Source of the DNA: Paraphysoderma sedebokerense
Taxonomy: Eukaryota > Blastocladiomycota > Physodermatomycetes > Physodermatales > Physodermataceae
NCBI GenBank assembly: GCA_025602915.1
Contig: JAHLJZ010000006.1
Span: forward strand, 186,001-250,000
Direction: 5' to 3'
DNA length: 64,000 nt
In this document: positions 1-10,316 of the stretch, in pieces
Layout of the letters: every line of letters begins with the position of its first letter
Position numbering within the stretch: the stretch's first letter is position 1
Position numbers and translations under genes: made by a program
The notes under the pieces: generated by a model
What the model was told of the DNA's origin: nothing
The model's input: only the letters and a program-made list of their open reading frames with translations
Database searches by the model: none

Positions 1-262
1 TTGGATTTTATATTCCAAATGCCGAAGAATGGGACAAGTTTAAAACGAGTTGGAAAGAGGTTTGTAATTCGACCGTGTGAATGGTTTTTCAGTACCAATA
101 CTAATTTGACTTAATTTTCTACCGTATTGGACGGTTAATCTCATTTACTAGATGTCAGCTTCAATGACGACTTTATTTGACATATTGGAAAAAGCACCAT
201 CGTTTGATAATGTAGGGGACGATATCATGGATATGGATGATGATGACGAGGACGCCGAATAA
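1..262 (+). CDS. C-terminal end of an unidentified protein (partial)
   Basis: The first bases read as an open frame ending in NAEEWDKFKTSWKE, followed by a GT donor near 59 and an AG acceptor just before 152. The frame then continues MSASMTTLFDILEKAP and ends in a very acidic tail (DDIMDMDDDDEDAE) with a TAA stop at 260-262. The acidic tail and good splice signals suggest the last two exons of a real gene whose body lies outside the window. I do not recognise the family. Alternatively the ATG at 152 could start a tiny ORF, but the upstream frame and intron fit better. Confidence 0.45.
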
Positions 263-582
263 TCACAATGGGTTTATGAAGTCACAAACCGTGTAGTTAC
301 CGATGAGTAGAATACCTGCTCATATTGACGCCGATAATGACAAACCCATGCGTTGTACATATATTATCATACCAATCTGCTACCTTATAAAATATTATGG
401 TATAAAAATCTGCATAATTCTGAATCTGTGAAATTGAGAGTTTGCGAATTTCGGTGAACACGAACTCGAAGATGTGCAGAGACACTTGCAAAAGTGAATC
501 GCGTCGTTCACATAAATCCACAGACACCAACTAAGATCTTACTGATTCTCTCGATCCGATATCGTCTACATGCATTATAAAA
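263..582. other. Intergenic gap upstream of DRC11
   Basis: AT-leaning spacer containing the presumed promoter of the DRC11 gene. An antisense open frame at 297-530 has no family resemblance and no support. I saw no recognisable regulatory element. Confidence 0.5.
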
Positions 583-3500
583 ATGTCGAATGCGTATGTC
601 AAATTAATGTTTTTGATAGCACTGATGGAATTAGAGGACTCACATTCACTCTCAAATTGGACGTTCTCGCCTCAAACTGATCATTCAGCACCTATATCAA
701 TAATTGGTCTCTTATCACTCAAAAGCTCGAGTCGCAGCTTGAACTTGAAAACATCAAGGATCAAAATTTAACTCCGAAAGATCGTGAGTCTAACGTTAAG
801 CATACTTTAGTGCTGTATATCCGATATCTGGGAATATATAAACTGGTTGAAGTAAGCATCCTTTTGCGAGAGTAGTATGCGCTTTACTGCCGTGCTATGG
901 ATGGGATTGAATGTTTTTGTGTGAAGAAAGAGAAGAAAAAACGAAACAGAAACTTAAATGACGAGACCTAATATTGTGAAGCTCAGTTTCGCCGACTTTG
1001 GATTATTATTCTAACACGATCAATATGATAGCTTACTTATGATCAAACTGTTCACCCGCAAAAACGAAGAGTTTTAAGAGAATTGTTACTAGCTGTGATC
1101 GGCCGACTCATTGAAGTCAAACATGTAAGTTCTTATAAATTTAGTATCCTTTTCATCGGTCCTCCACTTGTACTAAACATCACAATCTTAAACCAAAAAG
1201 CGGCTTGTGGAGCTTGATGCATCTGATTTTACAGACCTAGAATCAACATCACTAGATGAAAAATTGACTCCCGATGACCTTGAGATCCCGGTACCGAGAT
1301 TCTGCTCGGAAGAAAGTAAAAGTGTTCAGGAAAAGCGAGAAGAAGAACTGGTTTGATATACTTGTTTCATTGACCGGTTGTCAATGATCGTTCTAATCTT
1401 CATACATTCGGCAGCGAAAATTAAATGCAAAAATGTTCACTGCACCAGCGCCTAAGAATATATTACCGGAACTTTCAGTCGAACAAGCAGCATTGATTAT
1501 CCAGCGACATGAAAGAGGACGACAGGGCAAACTAAGAGCGAAGTACATGCGAGATATCAAATTACAGGAAGAGAATTTAAGTTATGATGTAACAAAAGAT
1601 GAGGCGGAAGTTGCCCTGGCGGTTATCAGAATACAGAAAGTGTAGGTCTCGCATTCGTGATACATCGGTCTCATTGGTCTGTCGAGATTAACTGTATTAC
1701 TCGCTGGACATCCTCGAATTAAATAGATGGCGCGGCTACTTGGCCAGAAGAGAGTACGCTTTAATGCAACGCGAGGAGTTGCAATTTTTGGGTATGCCAG
1801 ATAAATTTGCTGTTGTTCATTTCATATGATTTACTCTGAGAACAATCTCATCTAGGAATGAGTGACCCGCGACGTCGCCAAGTTAACGATGTCTTGACGA
1901 GAGTGGAAGCCAACTTTAAGCGACGCAAAGCTCTGCAACAGCAACACGAGGAAGAGTATCAAGTCGCATTAGGAAGCATCAAAGAAAAGTTTGTTTCTTT
2001 CATATGTTGGCAATCGGACCCTAATTCCGCATTCCATATACTTATTTATTGCCTCTTTAATTTAAGATTACTGAAGATCGATGGTCCAGACATCAAAGAA
2101 ACTTGGCAAGACAACTTTAGACAGTGGTATTTGTCATATAAGAAGGAGCATAATCAACTTCCTGAATATCCCCAAGAAGATGAATGGAATCAACCAAATT
2201 TCAAATTTGCACAAAAAAAGAATGAAGGCCAGACAGATAAAGCAGCCGAAGGTTCGATATTGATCCGTTTTATTCACAATACAAACTGATTCTACAATGA
2301 AACCTTTCTGCTACGTGTTGACAAATGCTCTTAGTACGGGGAGGAAAAAAGAATACCGTGAGTTTTGCGTGTTGTAGTATGGATTTGAACTCTTTACCAG
2401 CCCTAACATTTGATCTGCCAATAGTCTGCAGAAAAATTAGAGTCGACTTCCGCGACAGAAGTTAAATCGACTTTTCTTACGTCCATCAAGAAATTGTAAA
2501 TGCTCTCATGATTGCCCATCATTTCACTGATTAATTAACATAACATACACATAGATCTGACGTCTATGTAAATCAATGGGCGAATAAGGATGAAACAGAG
2601 AATTTTGCACAAAAGCATGACGCAGAGCTCATCAAAGCTGAGAAAAAGAAAGAAGTCGAAAAGGAAATCAAACAAGAACTGTATATAGTTTTGAAAGAAG
2701 AATTAGATAATCTGAAACTGACCCTGGAGGATGCAAAGAAGGGCAAGAAGAAAGGCGGTAGTGGTAAGTTTTCTTTCCTGAATTCTTCAAATTGAGGCGA
2801 TTTCGTCACTATTATTCATGGATGATCATTATTTGCATCTTTAACGTTTAGCTAAAAAGGCCGGTAAAAAGGTATTGTCGCGTCTGTTTCTTTGTGAATG
2901 GAACATTCATCATCTGACTATCAAAGTTAGAAAGATACAGCAGCGAAAAAAGGCAAGAAGGAGAAAGATTTAACTGCTGGAAGAACAGAAGAATCACTCG
3001 TGGAAGAGTTGGTGCAAAGTGGAATTATGCAACTAGTTGAGTAAAAGTTTCGTTACTTCATGGCGTTTTAACACTTCAAAAAGTCAAGTATGCGCTCTAA
3101 TACTCGGACATAGTTTCAAAAGATTTCGCTATCTGAATTTAAAGGCGGTGAGAATCTAATGGCGGCTGAAGGGACTAAACATAAAACTATAACGCAACCT
3201 AGTTATGCTGACTTGAGAAGGGTAAGGGAAAACCATAATTTAAGGCGTAGATCTATCGTATCATCTGATCAAATTGCTTTGCGCTTTAAAGGTGATCACG
3301 GAGTATTGCGTACTACCGTTGACTCTACCTACTTTAGATGACAATACGAATTGGGCAGTGTCGATTCTGTTATACGGACCAGAAGGTATTAATCTTCATG
3401 TTGAGTGACAGCTGGTTGCATGTGTACTAAAGAGGAAAATATAATGTATTTAGGAGTTGGTAAAAGCATGTTAGTTCAAGCTATTGCGACAGAAGTTGGG

Positions 3501-4363
3501 GCTTCGTTTTTCGATATCACTCCAAAGAATACGGAAGGTCAATTTATCGGTAAAGCGAATACAACCAAAATGGTTCATGCAGTGTTCAAAGTCGCGAAGC
3601 TCCGCGCTCCTTCCATTATTTACATCGATGACGCCGAAACAATTTTTGCGAAGAAACCATCCAAAGATGATACATCTGATTCAAAGCGGATTCGAAAAGA
3701 TTTGGCGAAACATGTTGCAACCCTCACACCAATGGATCGAGTTCTAGTCATCGGCAATTCGCGTAGGCCGTTCGACGCGGACGCCAAATCTTTTGGTGAA
3801 GCATTTCAAAAATTTGTGTATATTCCGAAGCCGGATTTCTCCAATAGGATTAAATTATGGGAACAATTTATTTTAGATTTTGTGGTGTCGAACAGTGCTG
3901 GAGCTGTGGTCGATCCTGTTAATCTGTTCAAGTATATCAATTTGCCCTTATTGGCACGAATGACTGATGGATTTTCAACGGCCGACATCGAGGTGATTTG
4001 TGCGAAAGTTATGTGCCCTTGGAGAGTTCGAGTGGTTAGCATTCACGATTTACATACCCGTTTTCTGCCATGTTGTATGAAACTGATTTATTCCTTTTTC
4101 AGTTGTATAAGAGACCGTTGAGGAATGCGGAATTCGTGAAAATGGTGCTAAAGATCCCTCAGCCCGATAAGAATATAGAAAATGCATTTAAAGTAAGTGT
4201 CTTAAATTGTCGTTTACATTGCTACCGAATCATACAACACAATTATCAACTTGGCTCTTACTTGCGCTAGGAGTTTCAATCCACCCTCCCTTTGCAGAAA
4301 AAGCGAGAAACGCAGCTTAGTGTAGGAGCGCAGGACGAAGATAAACCAAAAAAGAGAAAGTAG
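583..4363 (+). CDS. DRC11: Dynein regulatory complex protein 11 (IQ and AAA domain protein)
   Basis: This is the orthologue of animal IQCA1/DRC11, a subunit of the nexin-dynein regulatory complex linking doublet microtubules in motile flagella. Exon 1 (583-593) joins exon 2 at 689 to give MSNATYINNWS, closely matching the family N-terminus. Later exons give YDQTVHPQKRR, then two IQ motifs (IIQRHERGRQGKLR near 1500; RIQKVWRGYLARR across the 1642-1726 intron) and long Lys/Glu-rich helices. The C-terminal half is an AAA+ domain. Walker A (LYGPEG|VGKS) is split by the intron ending just before 3455, the Walker B-like segment is IIYIDDAE near 3620, and NSRRPFDA follows near 3760. The protein ends in a basic KPKKRK tail with a TAG at 4361-4363. 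At least a dozen short introns are needed, and a few small exons around 2330-3400 are uncertain. Presence of this gene is strong evidence for a motile flagellum. Confidence 0.92.
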
Positions 4364-4831
4364 ATTTAGCACATATAATTATAATGTGCACAATCGATGC
4401 CGATGTTCGGCGGAATAAAAATGAAGATTAAATTAATTGCTTTGTTCGTCCCAATCGATAATCGAGCCTACTAAATGAAAACCCGAATCAGGCATAGAAC
4501 AGTTAAAAGGATCCCTATTTACTCTATTTCTTTTCTGTTGTTTCCCTCTTTATCTACCAACTACGGTCATATCATTTGATTCGCAATGTAAGTTTTTTTC
4601 AAACCGAGTTCGAGTCTTATCTTACACGTGAAAAAAAACAGTCAAAGGAGAGGAATGGCATTGTCTCACCCGTAATCAGATTCAATTTGAGTCCTAAATG
4701 AATCGAAGTGCAGACAGTCCTCAAACTTGTTCTAATATCCTTACTTCATATCATTTTCATTTGTATAAACTCTTTATAGATAACACCTCATTCTATTCCG
4801 GTTCTAATTAATCTCGAGGATAACCAGAGGA
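4364..4831. other. Spacer between DRC11 and the phosphorylase kinase subunit
   Basis: AT-rich. It contains the DRC11 3' end and the promoter of the downstream gene, including a CACGTG at 4625-4630, about 200 bp before the start codon. No coding potential was seen. Confidence 0.5.
4625..4630. promoter_or_regulatory. CACGTG palindrome (E-box-like)
   Basis: A CACGTG core lies in the spacer about 200 bp upstream of the phosphorylase kinase start codon. It is the bHLH recognition core (Cbf1/USF type). Function here is inferred from its recurrence in other promoters of this window; a single 6-mer is weak on its own. Confidence 0.3.
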
Positions 4832-7800
4832 ATGACTCAGTTCAAGGCCCACCGAAATCTCGTTCGAGATAGATTAGACTACTTTTATAAAATAGTTAAA
4901 GGTGTTATTTTGTCCCGTCAGAATCCTGTTACGGGTCTGATACCAGCTTCAGTAGCCGTTACCACTCATGGGTATGACTTCATAAATGCTTACTGAATCT
5001 TCGTGCAAGCGGAGGACTAAGTCTTGTCTACTTTGTTTTGAATATCTCTAAACTTGAATTGCTATATAGCGACTATCGAGATGCTTGGGTTAGGTGAGCA
5101 AATATATTTTCTATTTGTTTTTGTTGACTAGCCAATTCTGTCTTTCTCAGTTGTCCACGAATTCGGGTAATTCATGCCTAACCTTCATTCCAACTTGTGA
5201 TTCCTCATACGTAGGGACAATGTATACTCAATCATGGCAGTTTTCGGTCTGGCATTAGCTTACAGGAGGATTGACGATGAATCTGGTCGAGCCTGTAAGA
5301 GAGCTTAATGATTCGATAATGCTGGATTGTTCGCTTTGCTAAACTCTCCCTCAATTTTGATGTTGCAGATGAACTCGAACATGCAGTCACCAAGTGCATG
5401 AGGGGTTTACTTTTCTCGATGATGAGACAAGCTCACAAAGTCGAATTATTCAAAAAAACTCAACACATTCTGCATTCATTACATGCAAAATACAACACAC
5501 AAACCGGTGACACCGTCGTAGGCGATGCTGAATGGGGCCATTTACAAGTCGACGCGACCAGTATGTCTGCTTCGCAGAAATCTTAGACAACCGCAATTAC
5601 TCAAGAAGCTTTAAAATTAGGCATATTCCTCTTGTCTCTGGCCCAGATGACGGCTAGCGGTTTCCATATCATTTACAATCAAGATGAAGTGGATTTCATT
5701 CAGAATTTAGTTTACTATATCGAAAGTGAGTCACGTTATTAATGGAGAGTTTTGACTTTATACTAACAATCACGGATGATTCTAGGAGCCTATCGTACAC
5801 CAGATTATGGTATTTGGTGAGTAGTTACAACCGCTCCCGTTCTTTAAGTTATCTTTCCTAACTAAGTCGCGGCAGGGAGCGAGGAAACAAAATCAATCAT
5901 GGCATGCCTGAATTGAATTCTAGCTCTATTGGGATGGTGGTAGCAGCATTGCAGGTTTGTCGGACTCATAGTTCAATTTTATAATCAACTGCTTATATGT
6001 GTTTCGCCCATTTTAGGCTATGAACGGATTAAACCTTTTCGGTTCCCGTGGGGGACCCTCATCTGTAGGTTCATCTCTCGAAAAGTTTCAACTGCTCAAA
6101 ATCTGACTGAGTTCATCTAGGTCATTCATTGCCTTCCTGATGAAATTACACGCAATTATACCGTTTTGCATTCTTCTTTACCCAGGGAGTCCAACTCTAA
6201 GGAAGTGGACGCGGCTCTGCTTTCAGTTATCGGCTTCCCAGCTTTTGCGGTTCAAGATCCGGATTTGATACAGCGCACTCGAGACGAGATTGTCACAAAA
6301 TTAGGTGGGAAGTATGGCTGTAAAAGGTTTTTGCGCGACGGACATCAAACTATAGTTGAGGATACATCTCGCTTGCATTATGATCCTCATGAATTATTGA
6401 TATTCGAAGGAATTGAGTGCGAGTGGCCGTTGTTCTTTACGTATTTGATATTAGACGGTCTTTTCTACGGAAACGTTGAACGAGCAGATACCTATATCAA
6501 GGCTTTAGAACCTTGTCTCGTATCTCCATCCATATTATCGTCACACGACAATGATGGACCTCAAGACCCTGCTACCAAAGCGTTGAAAGATCTTGGAGAT
6601 GACGTATATTTGGTGCCCGAGCTGTTTATCGTCCCCCGCGAAGCCGTGAATGCCGAAAAAGCCAACCCACACTCGCAGAAACGCATTCCGAACGAAAATA
6701 TTCCTCTTGTATGGGCCCAGTCACTTTACCTTTTGGGACAGCTACTCAGAGAAAATTTGCTTAGTCCCGCCGAGGTGGACCCTCTTGGTCGTAGAATGTT
6801 ACCGTATTGGAGAACGAAGCAGCATGTCGATACAGTCGTTCAAATAGTGCTACTGGCTGAGGATGCGGCGCTGCAAGCCAAGTTGGCTGTTTATGGTTTG
6901 GATACGCAAACTCTAGATCAAGTTGGCCCTATTACCGTTGCTCGGGCCCCTGCTTTACGAGAAGTGTACACCACTTTGGGTGCCAACGAAAAGTTGGGGT
7001 TGACAGGTCGACCCAAAAGGCCAATCGTATGTGTTCCATAGTCCTACAGCTCTGATGTTGTCGCTAATGGAGCGTATTTCTAGGGAACACTGGGAACATG
7101 TAAAGTTTATAAAATCCAAGGACAACTTTATGCATTTGAACCGCACTTTTTGGAAACCGAAGAATTTTACCTCTCTAGCGATAATGAATATTTGATTTCC
7201 GTTTTTGAGGATGAATTATCGTTTGTGAAGGCCAATTGGTTTTCGAATGGACGGCCAACTATGGTAATTTTATTTATATAATCCCCAATCAATCTGTAAG
7301 GGTCTAACATCATTTTGTAGGTCGTCGTAATGAGGCATTCTATGTTGAGCGGATTCCGACCATCTAAATCTCGTGAACTTTCGAGATCAATTCCAAGAGC
7401 ACATAGTCACCGTCGAAACCTCATGAACTTTTTTATGTCCCTCCGTTCTGGTGTATGCGGTTCCGTAAGAGTGCGATTGGGGCGACTATCAGAAGTCATC
7501 AATACCGCCTGTGTTGAGAGTTTGGATTTCTTGGCAGACAAAAATGTTGATTGGGAAACAATACTTCAGAAAAACAGACCTCGAATGAGTGCTTCTAAAC
7601 TGCATTTCTCCGAGCAACTCACCACGGAGAGCTTACCCATCGAACGAAAATTATCGCGACGAAAATCGATTGAGTCTATTCCCACTCCTTCCCTCCTCAG
7701 TCCAATTGAGCGAAAGGAATCGGAATATATGCCCTACACACCCTCTACCCCTTATTCGCTTTATTCGCCGTATCCTCTTGATGATTTCAAGCTGAATGAT

Positions 7801-10095
7801 AATGGGGACGCCATGCTTGAAAAGAAAAGAAATAACACCACAGAAACGTCCCCTGTGATACAAATACCCGGCTACTTCGACCACAGCTTGGATCGACAAC
7901 GACTTTCCCCAGTTAAAGATACCGGCTCTATACATCGTACGCATTCTCCATCAGCAAGATCGGACACATCAGATGCTCAGCTTTCCCTGATTCCTGGTGA
8001 TGCAACCAGCGTGCCGGAGGCAATAAACGCCCTTCAAGCTTCAAACAATTTGTATGAACAAATCGATATCCTACATTATCTCGAATCTTGTCATGGTCTA
8101 GCGTTCTTTATCCCTCAGCTTAACTCCACTGTGGCCAATTTATTAGAGGAAGTGTATCAACGAGCGTTGAGATTAAAATTATGGAGCATCGTCAGACAAG
8201 CCGCTGGTTTACTGAAAAAAATGGTGAATTCGTTAACTATCAATCTGACCGATTTATTGATAAGGCAGAAACAAGTTACCCTGGGTGCCAATATGTTGGC
8301 CGATGGAAAAATTGGTCAGAATCACCATGAATTCGTTATTACCACTCCCTTGGGACCTGCCGCTTTAGGCGAGGTTATTTTCAAAAACAGGTATACGTTT
8401 GTTACAGTTTCAGCGACGGTTCTGTTCACTACAGCTAACAATTTTAATAGCTCCGGTGATGTCAGGGAAGGGCCGTTGGTTCAAGAAATTTTAACCTGTC
8501 TTGGAACTTTTGTCCGTGCCGACCCGTCTTTGTTCGATGGTATTCTGAGGCTTCGAACATTTTACCTCATCATCGCTCTGCGTGAAGAGATTTTGCGAAC
8601 GAAAGGGTGTGATGAAATGGAAGCCATTGAAACCCTGATGCAGGTAAGGGTCTACCAACTCATGGATTTAAAACTGATTTGAAATTCATGCCGAGTTCTC
8701 TTCAGATGAGCCCGTTTGAGATCAAAAATCTCCTGTGTACAGTCCTCAGTAATCCTACCGTTGAAGCATCATCTATTCTGATGCCAGAGACGATTCCAAA
8801 GGGACCTCGAGGACGAGCTCAAAGTGTGTTCCTGAATCAATTATCACGATCCCTCAAAACCGCCAATGTCGAGCAACAAATGACTCGACTCGATGTCCTC
8901 ATTCAGTCCGCCGGTTTTCTTTCGGGTAACTTCGCTCGGATTGAAATTAACGGCCAATCAATTGGTCTGTCGGGCAGAGGATTGAATGTTGTTGTTCTGG
9001 ATTCTGGAGATGGTGCGATATTGGAAAGTGCATCCTACGATACGCATTTTTCAAGCGCGGAAAGCGAGGAATTTGCAAGTTTAGCAGAATGGTTAGATCC
9101 TCAAATGATTGTTGTCGTTTGCGGCAAGGATGATTTCGTAGAGAATCTAACAGATGATGCTAAAGAACTACTGGAAAGGCTGGGTAGTAAGTTCATTAGA
9201 AAGTGTCAGTATCGGGACAGTTGGTGTCTGGTTGGGCGGCTCGGTAAGTGCATCTCCATTAAATGATAATTTTCCTCTCAGCGTCCTTACAGTTCAATGT
9301 GTACTAGGCGGCACTGACGATAATGTTTTCGAATCATATCAATCGGCATCCGCTGGTCCAAGTGACCTTATTCACCACGTCTTTGATCTGGCTGCGCCCC
9401 ACAATACCCTATTCAGTCCCGACGCTCGATGGCTTCGAAAACGTAAAAACGATGGCGCATTGAACAGAGTTCCTCAAAAGTTTTATCCTAGGGTTTGGAG
9501 AGTCCTGGAAAGTTCAAACGGAATACAAGTCTACAATGTCCTTCTTCCTCGAAATCCTACAGTATCGGAAAGCACGCCAGAAGAATTCAATTTCGCTATC
9601 AGAGTCGAAGCAACTTTAGATGTTATTCGTGATCCCGCTGAGCGTGTCATTGCCGCTGAAACATTAATGGTCATTCATAAGTTACTTGAAGTAAATCACG
9701 GAGTTAAGATAGGACAGACTATAGATTTAATGAAACTCGTGACAAATGCGATGACGATATTTTGGGATGTCTGGGTTACTCAGAAACGTCAAACGAATGA
9801 GGCTATATTGTCATCTGTGATTTCTACGTCGTCGGAAGATCTGAAGGATTCACCTAATTCCTCTCCGGACACACCAGCTAAAACTTCACCAAATGGAACC
9901 TCGTATGGAATTTTAGTCAAGACCAAGACGAAAAGTAGTAAAACTAGTGCTGACTATAGATTTGAAAAGAATGAAAGATTGGCAAGGCGGCTATTCTATG
10001 ACTTGCCAATGGAAGGAAAGGAAGGAACAACTTGGTATTTGATGGATGCTGTGAAGGCCAAGTTTCCACAGTTAGCTAAACCATTTGATATGTAA
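4832..10095 (+). CDS. Phosphorylase b kinase alpha-type regulatory subunit with inserted FAM3/ILEI-like domain
   Basis: This is homologous to animal PHKA/PHKB, the large regulatory subunits that restrain the phosphorylase kinase catalytic subunit in glycogen breakdown. I can place 14 exons: 4832-4971, 5070-5093, 5215-5294, 5369-5560, 5621-5725, 5786-5816, 5876-5954, 6017-6064, 6121-7026, 7084-7263, 7321-8390, 8451-8643, 8706-9243 and 9308-10095. They total an in-frame protein of about 1457 residues, versus about 1220-1240 in human PHKA. The N-terminal GH15-like domain has [50 protein letters not shown] and [16 protein letters not shown]. The C-terminal region has [10 protein letters not shown] and [20 protein letters not shown]. 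Between those two, residues about 1093-1215 are a FAM3/ILEI-like domain ([31 protein letters not shown]). A Ser/Pro/Tyr-rich linker lies near 7700-7760. The protein ends KPFDM, with no CaaX prenylation box such as animal PHKA has. Confidence 0.95.
8391..8450 (+). other. 60-bp intron of length divisible by three, with no in-frame stop
   Basis: The segment starts GTATACG and ends TTTTAATAG, is exactly 60 bp and contains no in-frame stop, so the reading frame is open with or without splicing. Removing it joins VIFKN to SSGDVREG, which matches the family spacing better than the 20-residue insert. Retention would give a slightly longer but still complete protein. Confidence 0.65.
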
Positions 10096-10316
10096 AATGC
10101 CGGAATGTTCTCATCAAGTGTATGCTATGCACTTCAATTTATTAATATATCATGAACAGCCTACCCCATTTGTTCACCAATAAAAACAGAAGGCATTGCG
10201 ATTAACCGTATTGTCATTGATCGTCGTATGGGCTTCGCCTTTCGATCACATCCATAACATGTCTGATAACATAACCGCCGACCATATAAAAATATCATTA
10301 CCATCAAATTTATCCT

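Noticed and set aside
5560-5620. In-frame stop in the phosphorylase kinase gene (SMSASQKS then stop)
   Set aside because: It lies in a 60-bp GT-AG intron. Splicing restores the family sequence [17 protein letters not shown], so the gene is not broken.
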